Part shown: in pieces, positions 7,448-15,313 of the stretch | How the letters are laid out: each line of letters opens with the position of its first letter | How positions within the stretch are numbered: position 1 is the stretch's first letter | NCBI GenBank assembly: GCA_018400295.1 | Contig: JAGYMZ010000017.1 | Coordinates: forward strand, 1-48,678 | Reading direction: 5' to 3' | DNA: 48,678 bases | Origin: Bacteroidales bacterium | Lineage (GTDB): Bacteria; Bacteroidota; Bacteroidia; Bacteroidales; B18-G4 | Translations under genes and position numbers: made by a program | Notes under the pieces: model-generated | The model's input: the letters and a program-made list of their open reading frames with translations, nothing else | Told to the model about the DNA's origin: nothing | The model's database searches: none

Positions 7448-8449
7448 ATGAAGATAGATTTCGAGCATAATCAATCCGCACATTGTGAGAACGGAGTGAC
7501 TTCCAATCTTTTAAATTACTATGGCTTAAAGCTGAGTGAACCTATGGTTTACGGGATTGGCTCGGGTCTTTTCTTTGCTCATATGCCTTTTGTAAAAGTA
7601 AATTCAATCCCCGTAACTTCTTTCAGGCCTTTCCCCGGTGTGATCTTCAGGCGTGTCACCCGGCAAATGGGCATTACCATACGCAGGAAAAAATTTCGCG
7701 ATCCGGATAAGGCAATGAAAGCGCTGAATGAAGTTGTGGATAAAGGTATACCTGCCGGATTGCTCGTGGGTGTTTATCATCTGACGTATTTCCCGGGGCC
7801 GTATCGTTTTCATTTCAATGCGCACAATATTGTTATTTTTGGCCGGGAGAACGGGAATTACATTGTGAGTGACCCCATCATGGAAACACCGGAGGAACTT
7901 TCTTACGATGACCTGAAAAGGGTGCGTTTTGCAAAAGGCCTGTTTGCCCCCAACGGCCATATGTATTATACCCTGGAAAAACCGGGGGATATTGATCTAA
8001 GGACAGCCATAACCAACGGGATTAAAAAATCATGCCACGACATGCTTGCAATCCCCGTTCCCATGTTTGGCGTGAAAGGGATCCGGTATATGGCCCGTAA
8101 AGTGAAAAAATACCCGGAAAAGCTGGGCCCTGAAAAAGCCAGTTTATACCTTGGGCAGATTGTGAGGGCCCAGGAGGAAATAGGTACTGGCGGTGCCGGG
8201 TTCAGATTTATATATGCCGCTTTTCTTCAGGAAGCCCGGGATGTTCTTAAAAATGATAAGCTCCTGGCATTGTCGGAAAATATGACGGCGGTGGGTGATC
8301 TTTGGCGCGAATTTGCCATAACCGCGGCCCGGATCGTTAAAAACAGGTCCAATGAAACAGAAACCTATCCTGTGGCTGCAGATATTTTATTTGAAATTGC
8401 GGATAAAGAAGAGAATATTTACCGTGAGCTTAGAAAGGCGGTGGACTAA
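7448..8449 (+). CDS. BtrH-like acyl-ACP acyltransferase (C39-peptidase-like fold)
   Basis: A 333-residue protein whose N-terminal half matches the BtrH N-terminal family. BtrH of butirosin biosynthesis moves an acyl group from an acyl carrier protein to an amine. The cysteine-protease-like triad is visible as Cys13 (SAHCENGVTS), His126 (HFNAHNIVIFG) and Asp142 (IVSDPI). The C-terminal half (about residues 175-330) is helical, as in DUF4872-type tails. No signal peptide is seen, so it acts in the cytoplasm. In this operon it could release the finished polyene from ACP onto the dialkylresorcinol or another acceptor. The LpxL-like, C45 and PlsC-like proteins of the cluster are competing candidates. 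Confidence 0.8.
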   Translation: MKIDFEHNQSAHCENGVTSNLLNYYGLKLSEPMVYGIGSGLFFAHMPFVKVNSIPVTSFRPFPGVIFRRVTRQMGITIRRKKFRDPDKAMKALNEVVDKGIPAGLLVGVYHLTYFPGPYRFHFNAHNIVIFGRENGNYIVSDPIMETPEELSYDDLKRVRFAKGLFAPNGHMYYTLEKPGDIDLRTAITNGIKKSCHDMLAIPVPMFGVKGIRYMARKVKKYPEKLGPEKASLYLGQIVRAQEEIGTGGAGFRFIYAAFLQEARDVLKNDKLLALSENMTAVGDLWREFAITAARIVKNRSNETETYPVAADILFEIADKEENIYRELRKAVD

Positions 8450-8528
8450 ATGATGTTCCCGCGATAAGCTTAAAAAACGTGTACAAACTGCCTGTACTAA
8501 AATAAACCAGCGTATCTTTACACCAACC

Positions 8529-9686
8529 ATGAGGAGAGTATTTGCTGTTGCCGATAATGTTATTACATCACTGGGATTTTCAACCGAGGCGAACATCGCA
8601 GCACTTCGATCAGGGGAATGTGGCATCCGCCTGAACAATGACCCTTCCCTGACCATTTCCCCGGTTCCCCTTTCACTTGTTAATTCAGATAACCTGGATA
8701 ATGCTTTCAGTGCCCTGGCTGAACCGAAGGGATTTACCCGCTTCGAAAAACTCTTTTTTCTTTCTGCAAGCCGGGCCTTGGGAAGTGTGCATTTTAACTG
8801 GAAAGGAAAGGATACCATACATATCCTGGCGACTACCAAAGGCAATATTGACCTGCTGGAAAGGAAAAATATGGGAAAATATTCCCGGGAAAGGCAATAT
8901 ATAAGGGATTCTTCCGCCAGGGCAAAAGATTTTTTTGGTTTTTACCACATGCCGGTCGTTGTTTCCAATGCATGCATTTCCGGTGTTCTTGCCTTGAATG
9001 TTGCACGTCTTTTAATTCAACATGGAAAATACAGGCATGCTGTGGTTACCGGTGCCGATATATTATCCGGGTTTGTGATCGCCGGTTTTCATTCTTTTCA
9101 AACCTTAAGTCCCGGCCCCTGTAAACCCTTTGATGAAAGCCGTGATGGCCTTACCCTGGGTGAAGGAGCTTCTACGGTCGTGCTTACTTCGGATCCGGAA
9201 TTAAAGGGGAATAAGAAGCGCATAGCATTGCCCGGCGGAGCATCCAGCAATGATGCCAATCATATATCAGGCCCATCCAGAACGGGCGAAGGCTTGGTCC
9301 ACGCAATTACCCGGACAATGAACGAAGGCGATATTACCGCTTCGGAAGTTGATTTTTTGTCGGCACACGGAACAGCGACAGCATATAACGATGAGATGGA
9401 GTCCAAAGCATTTTCGGAATGCAGACTGGAAAGGGTCCCTGCGAATAGCTTTAAAGGGTATATAGGACATACCCTGGGCGCATCGGGCATTATTGAATCC
9501 GTGTATTCCATGGAATCCATACGGCAAGGGATGCTTTTTAAGACCCTGGGTTATGAAAAGCATGGTGTGAGCAAATCCCTGAATGTGATCAGGGAAAATA
9601 AGCATACGGAAATACATCGCGTCCTTAAAACGGCTTCCGGATTTGGAGGTTGTAATGCCGCGATGATTCTGTCAGATACCTGTTAA
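8529..9686 (+). CDS. Beta-ketoacyl-ACP synthase (FabF-type)
   Basis: A 385-residue KAS II-type ketosynthase. The triad is complete: Cys149 in VSNACISGVL, His280 in LSAHGTATAYND, and Lys309/His314 in FKGYIGHTLGASG. The N-terminal third is divergent compared with FabF and somewhat short, which is typical of specialised ketosynthases of pigment clusters. It begins a dense run of five genes (8529 to 12863) that encodes ketosynthase, half-ketosynthase, ACP, ketosynthase and chain-length-factor-like protein. It could pair with the following non-catalytic protein as a heterodimer. The 79-base gap upstream has TATCTTTA at 8513, close to a -7 box, but no clear -33 box. Confidence 0.88.
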   Translation: MRRVFAVADNVITSLGFSTEANIAALRSGECGIRLNNDPSLTISPVPLSLVNSDNLDNAFSALAEPKGFTRFEKLFFLSASRALGSVHFNWKGKDTIHILATTKGNIDLLERKNMGKYSRERQYIRDSSARAKDFFGFYHMPVVVSNACISGVLALNVARLLIQHGKYRHAVVTGADILSGFVIAGFHSFQTLSPGPCKPFDESRDGLTLGEGASTVVLTSDPELKGNKKRIALPGGASSNDANHISGPSRTGEGLVHAITRTMNEGDITASEVDFLSAHGTATAYNDEMESKAFSECRLERVPANSFKGYIGHTLGASGIIESVYSMESIRQGMLFKTLGYEKHGVSKSLNVIRENKHTEIHRVLKTASGFGGCNAAMILSDTC

Positions 9687-9688
9687 TT

Positions 9689-10342
9689 ATGGTTTCGAAG
9701 GATGACATCACCATAACCGGCAGTTGCCGCATTACGGGAAACAGCGCCTTTTTAAATGGCGAACCCTATTTCAGTTCCGCTGAAAAGGAGGCTTTCCCTG
9801 TATTTATGAAAGCGCTGTATAAAAAGGTCGGTCCCGGATATCCGAAGTTTTATAAAATGGACCCTTTAACAAAGCTTGGTTTTATCAGTGCAGAGCTGCT
9901 TTTGACAGATAATGCCAGGACCGGCTTGTATCCGGAACAATCAAGGGGTATTGTGCTGATGAACGCATCTGCTTCTGCAGATGTCGACAGATCATTCCAG
10001 AAAACAATAGAGGATAAAGAGGATTATTATCCAAGCCCGGGGCTCTTTGTATACACCCTGCCCAATATTATGGCGGGTGAAATTGCTATACGGCATAAGT
10101 TGAAAGGGGAAAATACGGTTTTTATACTGCCAACATTTTCTATGGAATTCCTCACAGATTATGTAGATTTGCTGTTTGAAACACAGAAAGTAACTTGCTG
10201 CCTGGCCGGTTGGGTTGAAGTGGATGATAAGGATTATGATTCGCTTTTATTGATCCTGGAAAAAGGAGGTAAAAAGAAGGAAAATGCTTATAAGCTCCCT
10301 TTTACCAAGGATGTTCTTGAGAATTTATATAAACCAGATTGA
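9689..10342 (+). CDS. Truncated ketosynthase-fold protein lacking catalytic residues
   Basis: A 217-residue protein resembling only the N-terminal half of a beta-ketoacyl synthase. Recognisable parts are KMDPLTKLGFISAE, RGIVLMNASAS and VYTLPNIMAGEIAIRHKLKG, which in full ketosynthases precede the nucleophile. At the nucleophile position the sequence reads FILPTFSMEFL, with no cysteine, and the C-terminal half with both histidines is missing. Such half-length proteins recur in flexirubin-type clusters. A structural or chain-length role beside the neighbouring ketosynthase is plausible. It starts two bases after that gene's stop and ends three bases before an ACP gene, so it is not a decaying fragment: the frame is intact and tightly placed. 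Confidence 0.75.
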   Translation: MVSKDDITITGSCRITGNSAFLNGEPYFSSAEKEAFPVFMKALYKKVGPGYPKFYKMDPLTKLGFISAELLLTDNARTGLYPEQSRGIVLMNASASADVDRSFQKTIEDKEDYYPSPGLFVYTLPNIMAGEIAIRHKLKGENTVFILPTFSMEFLTDYVDLLFETQKVTCCLAGWVEVDDKDYDSLLLILEKGGKKKENAYKLPFTKDVLENLYKPD

Positions 10343-10345
10343 CAC

Positions 10346-10603
10346 ATGGAAGCACTGATTGAAAAGCTTAAAAAGGAAATAATCGAAGCACTTAACCTGG
10401 AAGATATTGAACCGGAAGATATTAAAGCCGATGATCCTCTGTTCGGGGACGGTCTTGGACTTGATTCTATTGATGCACTGGAACTGATCGTCCTTTTGGA
10501 AAAATCCTATGGGATAAAGATCGAGGATCCCAAAGATGGGAAGAAGATCTTTTATTCACTCCGCACCATGGCCGAATATATTTCCAGCCACCAGAAAAAA
10601 TAG
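10346..10603 (+). CDS. Acyl carrier protein
   Basis: An 85-residue acyl carrier protein with phosphopantetheine serine Ser41 in GLGLDSIDALELIV, the most canonical ACP motif of the cluster. It would carry the chain processed by the ketosynthases encoded immediately upstream and downstream. It begins three bases after the half-ketosynthase and ends six bases before the next ketosynthase, so all are one transcription unit. It is probably the ACP dedicated to the type II polyketide synthase complex encoded here. Confidence 0.95.
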   Translation: MEALIEKLKKEIIEALNLEDIEPEDIKADDPLFGDGLGLDSIDALELIVLLEKSYGIKIEDPKDGKKIFYSLRTMAEYISSHQKK

Positions 10604-10609
10604 GGATAC

Positions 10610-11800
10610 ATGCCGGAAAGAATATTTGTTACGGGAATAGGGTTGATCACGGCTGCCGGGAAAAATGTCCCGGAGAATGAACATTCCCTTCGTACTGGCC
10701 ATAGTGGTATAGGGGAGGTGAAATTCCTGAACACTGTTCATAAAGAAATACCGGTAGCTGAGGTAAAGCATGATGATAAAGCACTGTTTGACCTGGCAGG
10801 TATCCCATACAGGGAAGGGTATACGCGGACTGCATTGCTGGGCATGATCGCTGCCGGCGAAGCGATGCAGAACGCTGGAGCTGACCCTGGCGGCCCGCGG
10901 ACCGGCCTGATCTCGGCAACTACTGTGGGGGGCATGGTTAAGAGTGAAAACCATTATTTTGATTTTCTCAGGAACGATGAAAGCAATATATACATCGGTA
11001 CACATGACTGTGGCGATAGTACGGAAAAGATAGCCCGGCGGCTGGGCATACATGGTTTCAGGAGCACGATCAGCACGGCATGTTCCTCTTCGTTGAATTC
11101 GATCATCCTGGGTGCCCGTTTGATCCGTGCCGGTAAGCTTGACAGGGCTTTGGTGGGTGGGACCGATGCATTATCCAGGTTTACATTGAACGGGTTTAAT
11201 TCCCTGATGATCCTGGACAGGGAAGGATGCAAGCCCTTTGATAAAAACCGGAACGGGCTGACATTGGGAGAAGGTGCCGGCTACCTGGTGCTGGAATCTG
11301 AAACCGAAGTCAGGAAACGCAATGCAATGGTGCTCGCGGAAGTGACCGGATGGGCCAATGCCAATGATGCTTTTCACCAGACCGCCTCTTCTCCTGAAGG
11401 GACCGGTGCTTTTATGGCTATGGAAAAGGCGCTGGAGACAAATCATATACAAGCCGATGCTATTGATTACATTAATGCCCATGGAACCGGCACCATAAAC
11501 AACGACCTTTCAGAAGGAAGGGCCATTGAGAAACTTTTTGGTGATCGTATACCCCGTGTCTCATCTACAAAAGCATATACAGGACATACCCTGGGCGCAG
11601 CCGGATCCGTGGAAGCGGTTTTTTCGGTTGTTTCTATTGTCAGAAATGTATTGATCCCTAATATGCATTACCGGGATCAAATGCCGGAACTTCATTTTGC
11701 TCCGGAAACAGAATATAAAGAGGAAGCCGGAATACGAACCGTGATAACCAATTCGTTTGGTTTTGGAGGGAATAATTCTTCTCTCATCTTAAAAGGATAA
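10610..11800 (+). CDS. Beta-ketoacyl-ACP synthase (FabF-type), likely main polyene ketosynthase
   Basis: A 396-residue, full-length KAS II-type ketosynthase. The triad is textbook: Cys158 in ISTACSSSLNS, His291 in NAHGTGTINND and Lys321/His326 in STKAYTGHTLGAAG. Of the ketosynthases in the cluster it is the closest to canonical FabF. It is followed one base later by a ketosynthase-fold protein without catalytic residues, the arrangement of the ketosynthase/chain-length-factor pairs (ApeO/ApeC) of aryl polyene pathways. I infer that the two form the heterodimer that builds the conjugated chain. Confidence 0.92.
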   Translation: MPERIFVTGIGLITAAGKNVPENEHSLRTGHSGIGEVKFLNTVHKEIPVAEVKHDDKALFDLAGIPYREGYTRTALLGMIAAGEAMQNAGADPGGPRTGLISATTVGGMVKSENHYFDFLRNDESNIYIGTHDCGDSTEKIARRLGIHGFRSTISTACSSSLNSIILGARLIRAGKLDRALVGGTDALSRFTLNGFNSLMILDREGCKPFDKNRNGLTLGEGAGYLVLESETEVRKRNAMVLAEVTGWANANDAFHQTASSPEGTGAFMAMEKALETNHIQADAIDYINAHGTGTINNDLSEGRAIEKLFGDRIPRVSSTKAYTGHTLGAAGSVEAVFSVVSIVRNVLIPNMHYRDQMPELHFAPETEYKEEAGIRTVITNSFGFGGNNSSLILKG

Positions 11801-11801
11801 T

Positions 11802-12863
11802 ATGCACGCATACATCAAAGGGATCGGATATTTGTCTCCCCAGCCAACCTGGGATAATTCCCTTTTTCTGGAAGCGGTAAAAAGCCATCACGTGAATAAT
11901 ATGTATTGCCTTGCCCCGGATTATAAGCAGTACATCAGACCGATCGCCCTGAGAAGAATGAGCCGGTTAATACGCATGGGCCTTACCAGCGCGCTGATAA
12001 GCCTGCAAGATGCCGGAATTGATAAACCCGGTGCCATTGTTACGGGTACGGGAATGGGTTGTGTTGAAGATACGGAAAATTTTCTGACTTCCGTTGCTGC
12101 AAATAAAGAGGAAATGCTTACCCCCACCGCCTTTATCCGTTCCACCCATAATACGGTGGGTGCCCATATTGCCGTCCATCTGAAATGCCATGCATATAAT
12201 TTTACCTACGTGCACAGGGGATTTTCCTTTGAAAGTGCCCTGGCAGACGGTCGGCTTTTGCTTGCGGAGAATGCAGCGGATGATGTTTTGGTTGGGGGAC
12301 TGGATGAAACCTCGGAACACCATTATATCATTACCGGCAGATTGAATTACTGGAAAGTAAAAAAGACCCATAACCTGGAACTGCTATCGTCAAAAACCCC
12401 GGGTTCTATTGCAGGAGAGGGTGCGGCCTTCTTTGTGCTGGGCAAAGTCCCCGGTGTGAATGATTATGGCAAGCTGTTGGATCTGGATATGTTTGCCAGA
12501 CCTGAAAGCGAGGAAATACTTCACAGCCGGATCCTGACTTTCCTGCAGGGGAACGCCATGCAAGCATCAGATATAGACCTGCTTCTGATGGGCTACAGCG
12601 GTGATGTAAAATTTGATCCGCTGTACGAAGGAGTTTCTGAGAAAATCTTCCCCGGGAAACCCGAAGCGTATTTTAAACATCTGAGCGGCGAGTACCATAC
12701 TTCGTCCGCGGCCGGATTATGGTACGGTACCCGGATACTACAAATGCAATATGTCCCGGAAGTGTTGATGAAATCCACAACCTCACCGGGAAAAATTAAC
12801 AACATTTTGATTTATAACAATTTCAGGAATGAACAACATTCTTTGATGCTTATATCAACATGA
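11802..12863 (+). CDS. Chain-length-factor-like ketosynthase homologue (non-catalytic)
   Basis: A 353-residue ketosynthase-fold protein that has lost its active site. Where active enzymes have TACSSS it reads TYVHRGFSFESAL (about residues 135-147), without cysteine. The first histidine site is MGYSGDVKFD and the second KHLSGEYHTSSAAG. Overall features such as KPGAIVTGTGMGCVEDTENF and SIAGEGAAFFVLGK show the fold. This matches chain-length factors of type II polyketide synthases and ApeC-like proteins of aryl polyene clusters, which dimerise with the active ketosynthase and set chain length. The gene follows its presumed partner after one base and overlaps the next gene by four bases. Confidence 0.85.
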   Translation: MHAYIKGIGYLSPQPTWDNSLFLEAVKSHHVNNMYCLAPDYKQYIRPIALRRMSRLIRMGLTSALISLQDAGIDKPGAIVTGTGMGCVEDTENFLTSVAANKEEMLTPTAFIRSTHNTVGAHIAVHLKCHAYNFTYVHRGFSFESALADGRLLLAENAADDVLVGGLDETSEHHYIITGRLNYWKVKKTHNLELLSSKTPGSIAGEGAAFFVLGKVPGVNDYGKLLDLDMFARPESEEILHSRILTFLQGNAMQASDIDLLLMGYSGDVKFDPLYEGVSEKIFPGKPEAYFKHLSGEYHTSSAAGLWYGTRILQMQYVPEVLMKSTTSPGKINNILIYNNFRNEQHSLMLIST

Positions 12864-13618
12864 CCCCATTTGCCTGGATCAACATTGTATTTTTTGCGGT
12901 ATTGGCTGCGGCTCTTGTCCTGGTTAATTTTACCGGACTGGACCCGTGGTGGTTGCTGACCCTTCCGGTCCTCTGGTTGGGTATAACCGTAACGGGCTCT
13001 GCCAGGATATGTTCGGGCCTTTTTCTGAGGGCTTTATGCAATACAGGAACCCACAGGAATGAAATTGCCCTGACCTTTGATGACGGCCCAACGCCTGGGG
13101 TTACTGAAAAAGTGTTGTCCCTTCTGAGGGAAAATAACATTAAAGCAGCCTTTTTTGTCGTCGGGTCCAAAGCAGAGAAATATCCGGAACTGATCCGGGA
13201 AATACATAAGCAGGGGCACCTTCCGGGAAACCATTCGTTTTCGCACGGTTTTTGGTTCGACCTGAAAGGATATGCTGCCATGAAAGCAGAGCTGGATCGT
13301 ACCGACAGGATCATTGAAAAGCATACGGGGCTTGACAAGCCTTTGTATTTCAGACCGCCATATGGTGTTACTACCCCGGTGCTGGCGAAAATAGTGCGTG
13401 AAAATAATTATATGGTCGTGGGATGGAGTGTGGGGATGTGGGACAGTACCTTGAAAGATATCCGGAAAATGATGGCAAGATTCAAAAAGCAGGTCCGGCC
13501 CGGAGCTATCGTCCTGTTGCATGATAATCATGGCCGCATCATCCCCCTGCTCAAAGAGATCATCCAGGAGGCGAAAAGACAGGGGTATTCCTTTGCAAGG
13601 GTGGACGAGACAGCATAA
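12860..13618 (+). CDS. Membrane-anchored polysaccharide deacetylase (NodB family, CE4)
   Basis: A 252-residue protein with two N-terminal hydrophobic helices (about residues 5-24 and 30-50), then a NodB domain. The metal-binding motif is LTFDDGP (residues 71-77), with the second motif HSFSH at 125-129, and the later RPPYG and LLHDNHG segments are present. The family removes acetyl groups from N-acetylated sugars using a divalent metal. The active domain most likely faces the periplasm. Deacetylases occur in other Bacteroidota aryl polyene clusters, but their substrate there is not clear to me. Start and stop overlap with the preceding gene (ATGA) indicates coupling. Confidence 0.88.
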   Translation: MTPFAWINIVFFAVLAAALVLVNFTGLDPWWLLTLPVLWLGITVTGSARICSGLFLRALCNTGTHRNEIALTFDDGPTPGVTEKVLSLLRENNIKAAFFVVGSKAEKYPELIREIHKQGHLPGNHSFSHGFWFDLKGYAAMKAELDRTDRIIEKHTGLDKPLYFRPPYGVTTPVLAKIVRENNYMVVGWSVGMWDSTLKDIRKMMARFKKQVRPGAIVLLHDNHGRIIPLLKEIIQEAKRQGYSFARVDETA

Positions 13619-13671
13619 TTCCATAACTGCCCAATCGCAGAATGGATGGTGAAACATAAAAAATTTCCTAT

Positions 13672-14322
13672 ATGAACCGTAAGATCATCTGGATTTTGAC
13701 TTTTTGCTTTTCCTTGTGGATGCCCGGTTATGCCTGGGCACAGCCGGAATCTTTTGTCCCTGTTGCGGACACATCCGTCGTTTTGAAAGAACTGACAGCG
13801 TCCATACAACAAACGAAGACCATTCAAAGCAAATTCCGGCAATTGAAATGCCTGGATGTTTTAGAGGAGGAGATTGAATCGTATGGGGAGTTTTATTATG
13901 CCAGAGAGGACAAAGTAAGATGGGAATATATGAAACCGCTTACCTATCTGATTGTGATCAATGGAGAGAACATATATATAAAAAGCGATAATGAGGTCAA
14001 AGCATATAATTCGGGCTCAAATAAATTTTTCGAGCAGATGAACCGTATATTGATCGGAAGCATTCAGGGAGAGATCCTCCGGGACCGGGAGCTTTTCCGG
14101 ATCCTTTATTACGAAGATGCCGGTCATTATCTGGCTGTGTTGCATCCCCGAAAGGAAGCCATGCAAAGGATGCTTGATCATGTGGAAATGTACTTTGATA
14201 AAAACGACTTTTCGGTAAGCAGGCTTATTTTCATGGAGCCTGCCGGGGATTTTACACGAATTGATTTTTATGACAGGATATTCAATGAACACATACCCCG
14301 GGAAGTTTTTACTGTGGATTAG
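13672..14322 (+). CDS. LolA-like periplasmic lipid/lipoprotein carrier
   Basis: A 216-residue protein with a signal peptide (NRKIIWILTFCFSLWMPGY, cleavage near AWA-QPE). The mature part has the LolA-type pattern: IQSKFRQLKCLDVLEEEIES, GEFYYAREDKVRWEYMKPL and YLIVINGENIYI. LolA shuttles lipoproteins across the periplasm, and LolA-like proteins of pigment clusters are thought to carry the lipid-like product to the outer membrane. It is followed by an overlapping lipoprotein gene, so carrier and acceptor may be co-produced, like LolA and LolB. That analogy is inferred from order and topology. Confidence 0.82.
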   Translation: MNRKIIWILTFCFSLWMPGYAWAQPESFVPVADTSVVLKELTASIQQTKTIQSKFRQLKCLDVLEEEIESYGEFYYAREDKVRWEYMKPLTYLIVINGENIYIKSDNEVKAYNSGSNKFFEQMNRILIGSIQGEILRDRELFRILYYEDAGHYLAVLHPRKEAMQRMLDHVEMYFDKNDFSVSRLIFMEPAGDFTRIDFYDRIFNEHIPREVFTVD

Positions 14323-14911
14323 TCTTCTGCTGATAATTCAGGGATGTTCTTATGAATCCCTGAGGGAAGCGCAGATAAGCAATGGCGTAAGCCCCGTTTC
14401 ATTCAGTTTTTTCGGCGAGGATACCCGGACGATGATAAGCACCGCAAAAATGCGGATCATGGGATTTTCATCCGGTGGTTACCTGATCGTGAAGAAATTC
14501 GGTCATGCCTACCGGTTGAATTTCACCAATCAACTGGGCATGACCTATTTTGATATTACCCTGACACGCGATGCATATGAGATAAACCATATCATTGAAG
14601 AACTGAACAAACGGGCATTAATGCAGAAGATCGGATCATTTTTTCAGGTACTTTTGTTCAGTGATGGAGATCCTGATCAAATGGTTTTCCGGAGAAAAAA
14701 CGGCCGTATGATCATCAAAGATCCTGCGGCCCGGAATGTTTTTGTTTTGGACGGGGACAACCTGCTGAGGGAAAAATCACAAAAAGCCGGCTGGAACAGG
14801 ATCCGGATATTTTATGAAGATTATGAACAGGGAAGGCCATACAGTCTCAGGATAAATGAAACCGGGCTGATAAGAATGAAGATGGATATAAACGTGCTAA
14901 AATATAAATAG
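14285..14911 (+). CDS. Lipoprotein, possible LolB-like partner
   Basis: A 208-residue predicted lipoprotein. ATG 14285 gives a short signal sequence ending in the lipobox LIIQGCSYES, with the cysteine at residue 21. The upstream in-frame ATG at 14261 would only extend the N-terminus with eight residues. The body is a mixed strand/helix protein that I cannot place in a named family, with segments such as GYLIVKKFGHAYRLNF. The start lies inside the end of the LolA-like gene (38-base overlap), suggesting coupled expression. By position it may act as an outer-membrane acceptor for what the LolA-like protein carries, but sequence similarity to LolB is not evident by eye. Confidence 0.75.
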   Translation: MNTYPGKFLLWISLLLIIQGCSYESLREAQISNGVSPVSFSFFGEDTRTMISTAKMRIMGFSSGGYLIVKKFGHAYRLNFTNQLGMTYFDITLTRDAYEINHIIEELNKRALMQKIGSFFQVLLFSDGDPDQMVFRRKNGRMIIKDPAARNVFVLDGDNLLREKSQKAGWNRIRIFYEDYEQGRPYSLRINETGLIRMKMDINVLKYK

Positions 14912-14912
14912 A

Positions 14913-15293
14913 ATGTTGCGTGGCGATTTTTATGAAATAACCCATCTTTCGCATAACCAGGATGGGTCAATGCTGGCAGGCATAGAAATAAACAAGGGAC
15001 ATGAAATATTTAACGGCCACTTCCCCGGATTTCCGGTAGTACCCGGCGTGTGCATGATACAGATCATAAAGGAAGTGGCTGCTGAGATAACAGGATTAAA
15101 GCTTATCTTGTCAAAGGGAGACAATATCAAGTTTTTGCGCCTCATCAACCCCGATCTGGACCCATCTTTGATGATCAGGATTCAGCATAAAGAGCAGAAC
15201 GATGGACTGATTAAGACCGAAGCCAGGATATACAACCAGGAATATACCTTCCTGAAATTCAAAGGACAATTTTCAATTGATCATACGCACTAA
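14913..15293 (+). CDS. FabZ/FabA-like hotdog dehydratase, catalytic Glu replaced by Gln
   Basis: A 126-residue hotdog-fold protein. The canonical dehydratase loop is intact as GHFPGFPVVPGV, with the catalytic histidine His36. The residue that should be the catalytic glutamate, 14 positions later, is Gln50 (GVCMIQIIKEV). In FabZ the histidine and glutamate of one active site come from different subunits. The cluster's other dehydratase (6579) has the glutamate and lacks the histidine. The gene starts one base after the lipoprotein stop. The same His/Gln combination occurs in other Bacteroidota paralogues as I remember them, so it is probably a stable subfamily rather than a mutation. Confidence 0.82.
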   Translation: MLRGDFYEITHLSHNQDGSMLAGIEINKGHEIFNGHFPGFPVVPGVCMIQIIKEVAAEITGLKLILSKGDNIKFLRLINPDLDPSLMIRIQHKEQNDGLIKTEARIYNQEYTFLKFKGQFSIDHTH

Positions 15294-15313
15294 TTCCAGG
15301 CCTCCGGCAAAAC

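Noticed and set aside
9469-11600. Identical 18-base stretch GGACATACCCTGGGCGCA in the ketosynthases at 8529 and 10610
   Set aside because: It encodes the conserved GHTLGA motif around the catalytic histidine in both paralogues, so shared coding constraint explains it.
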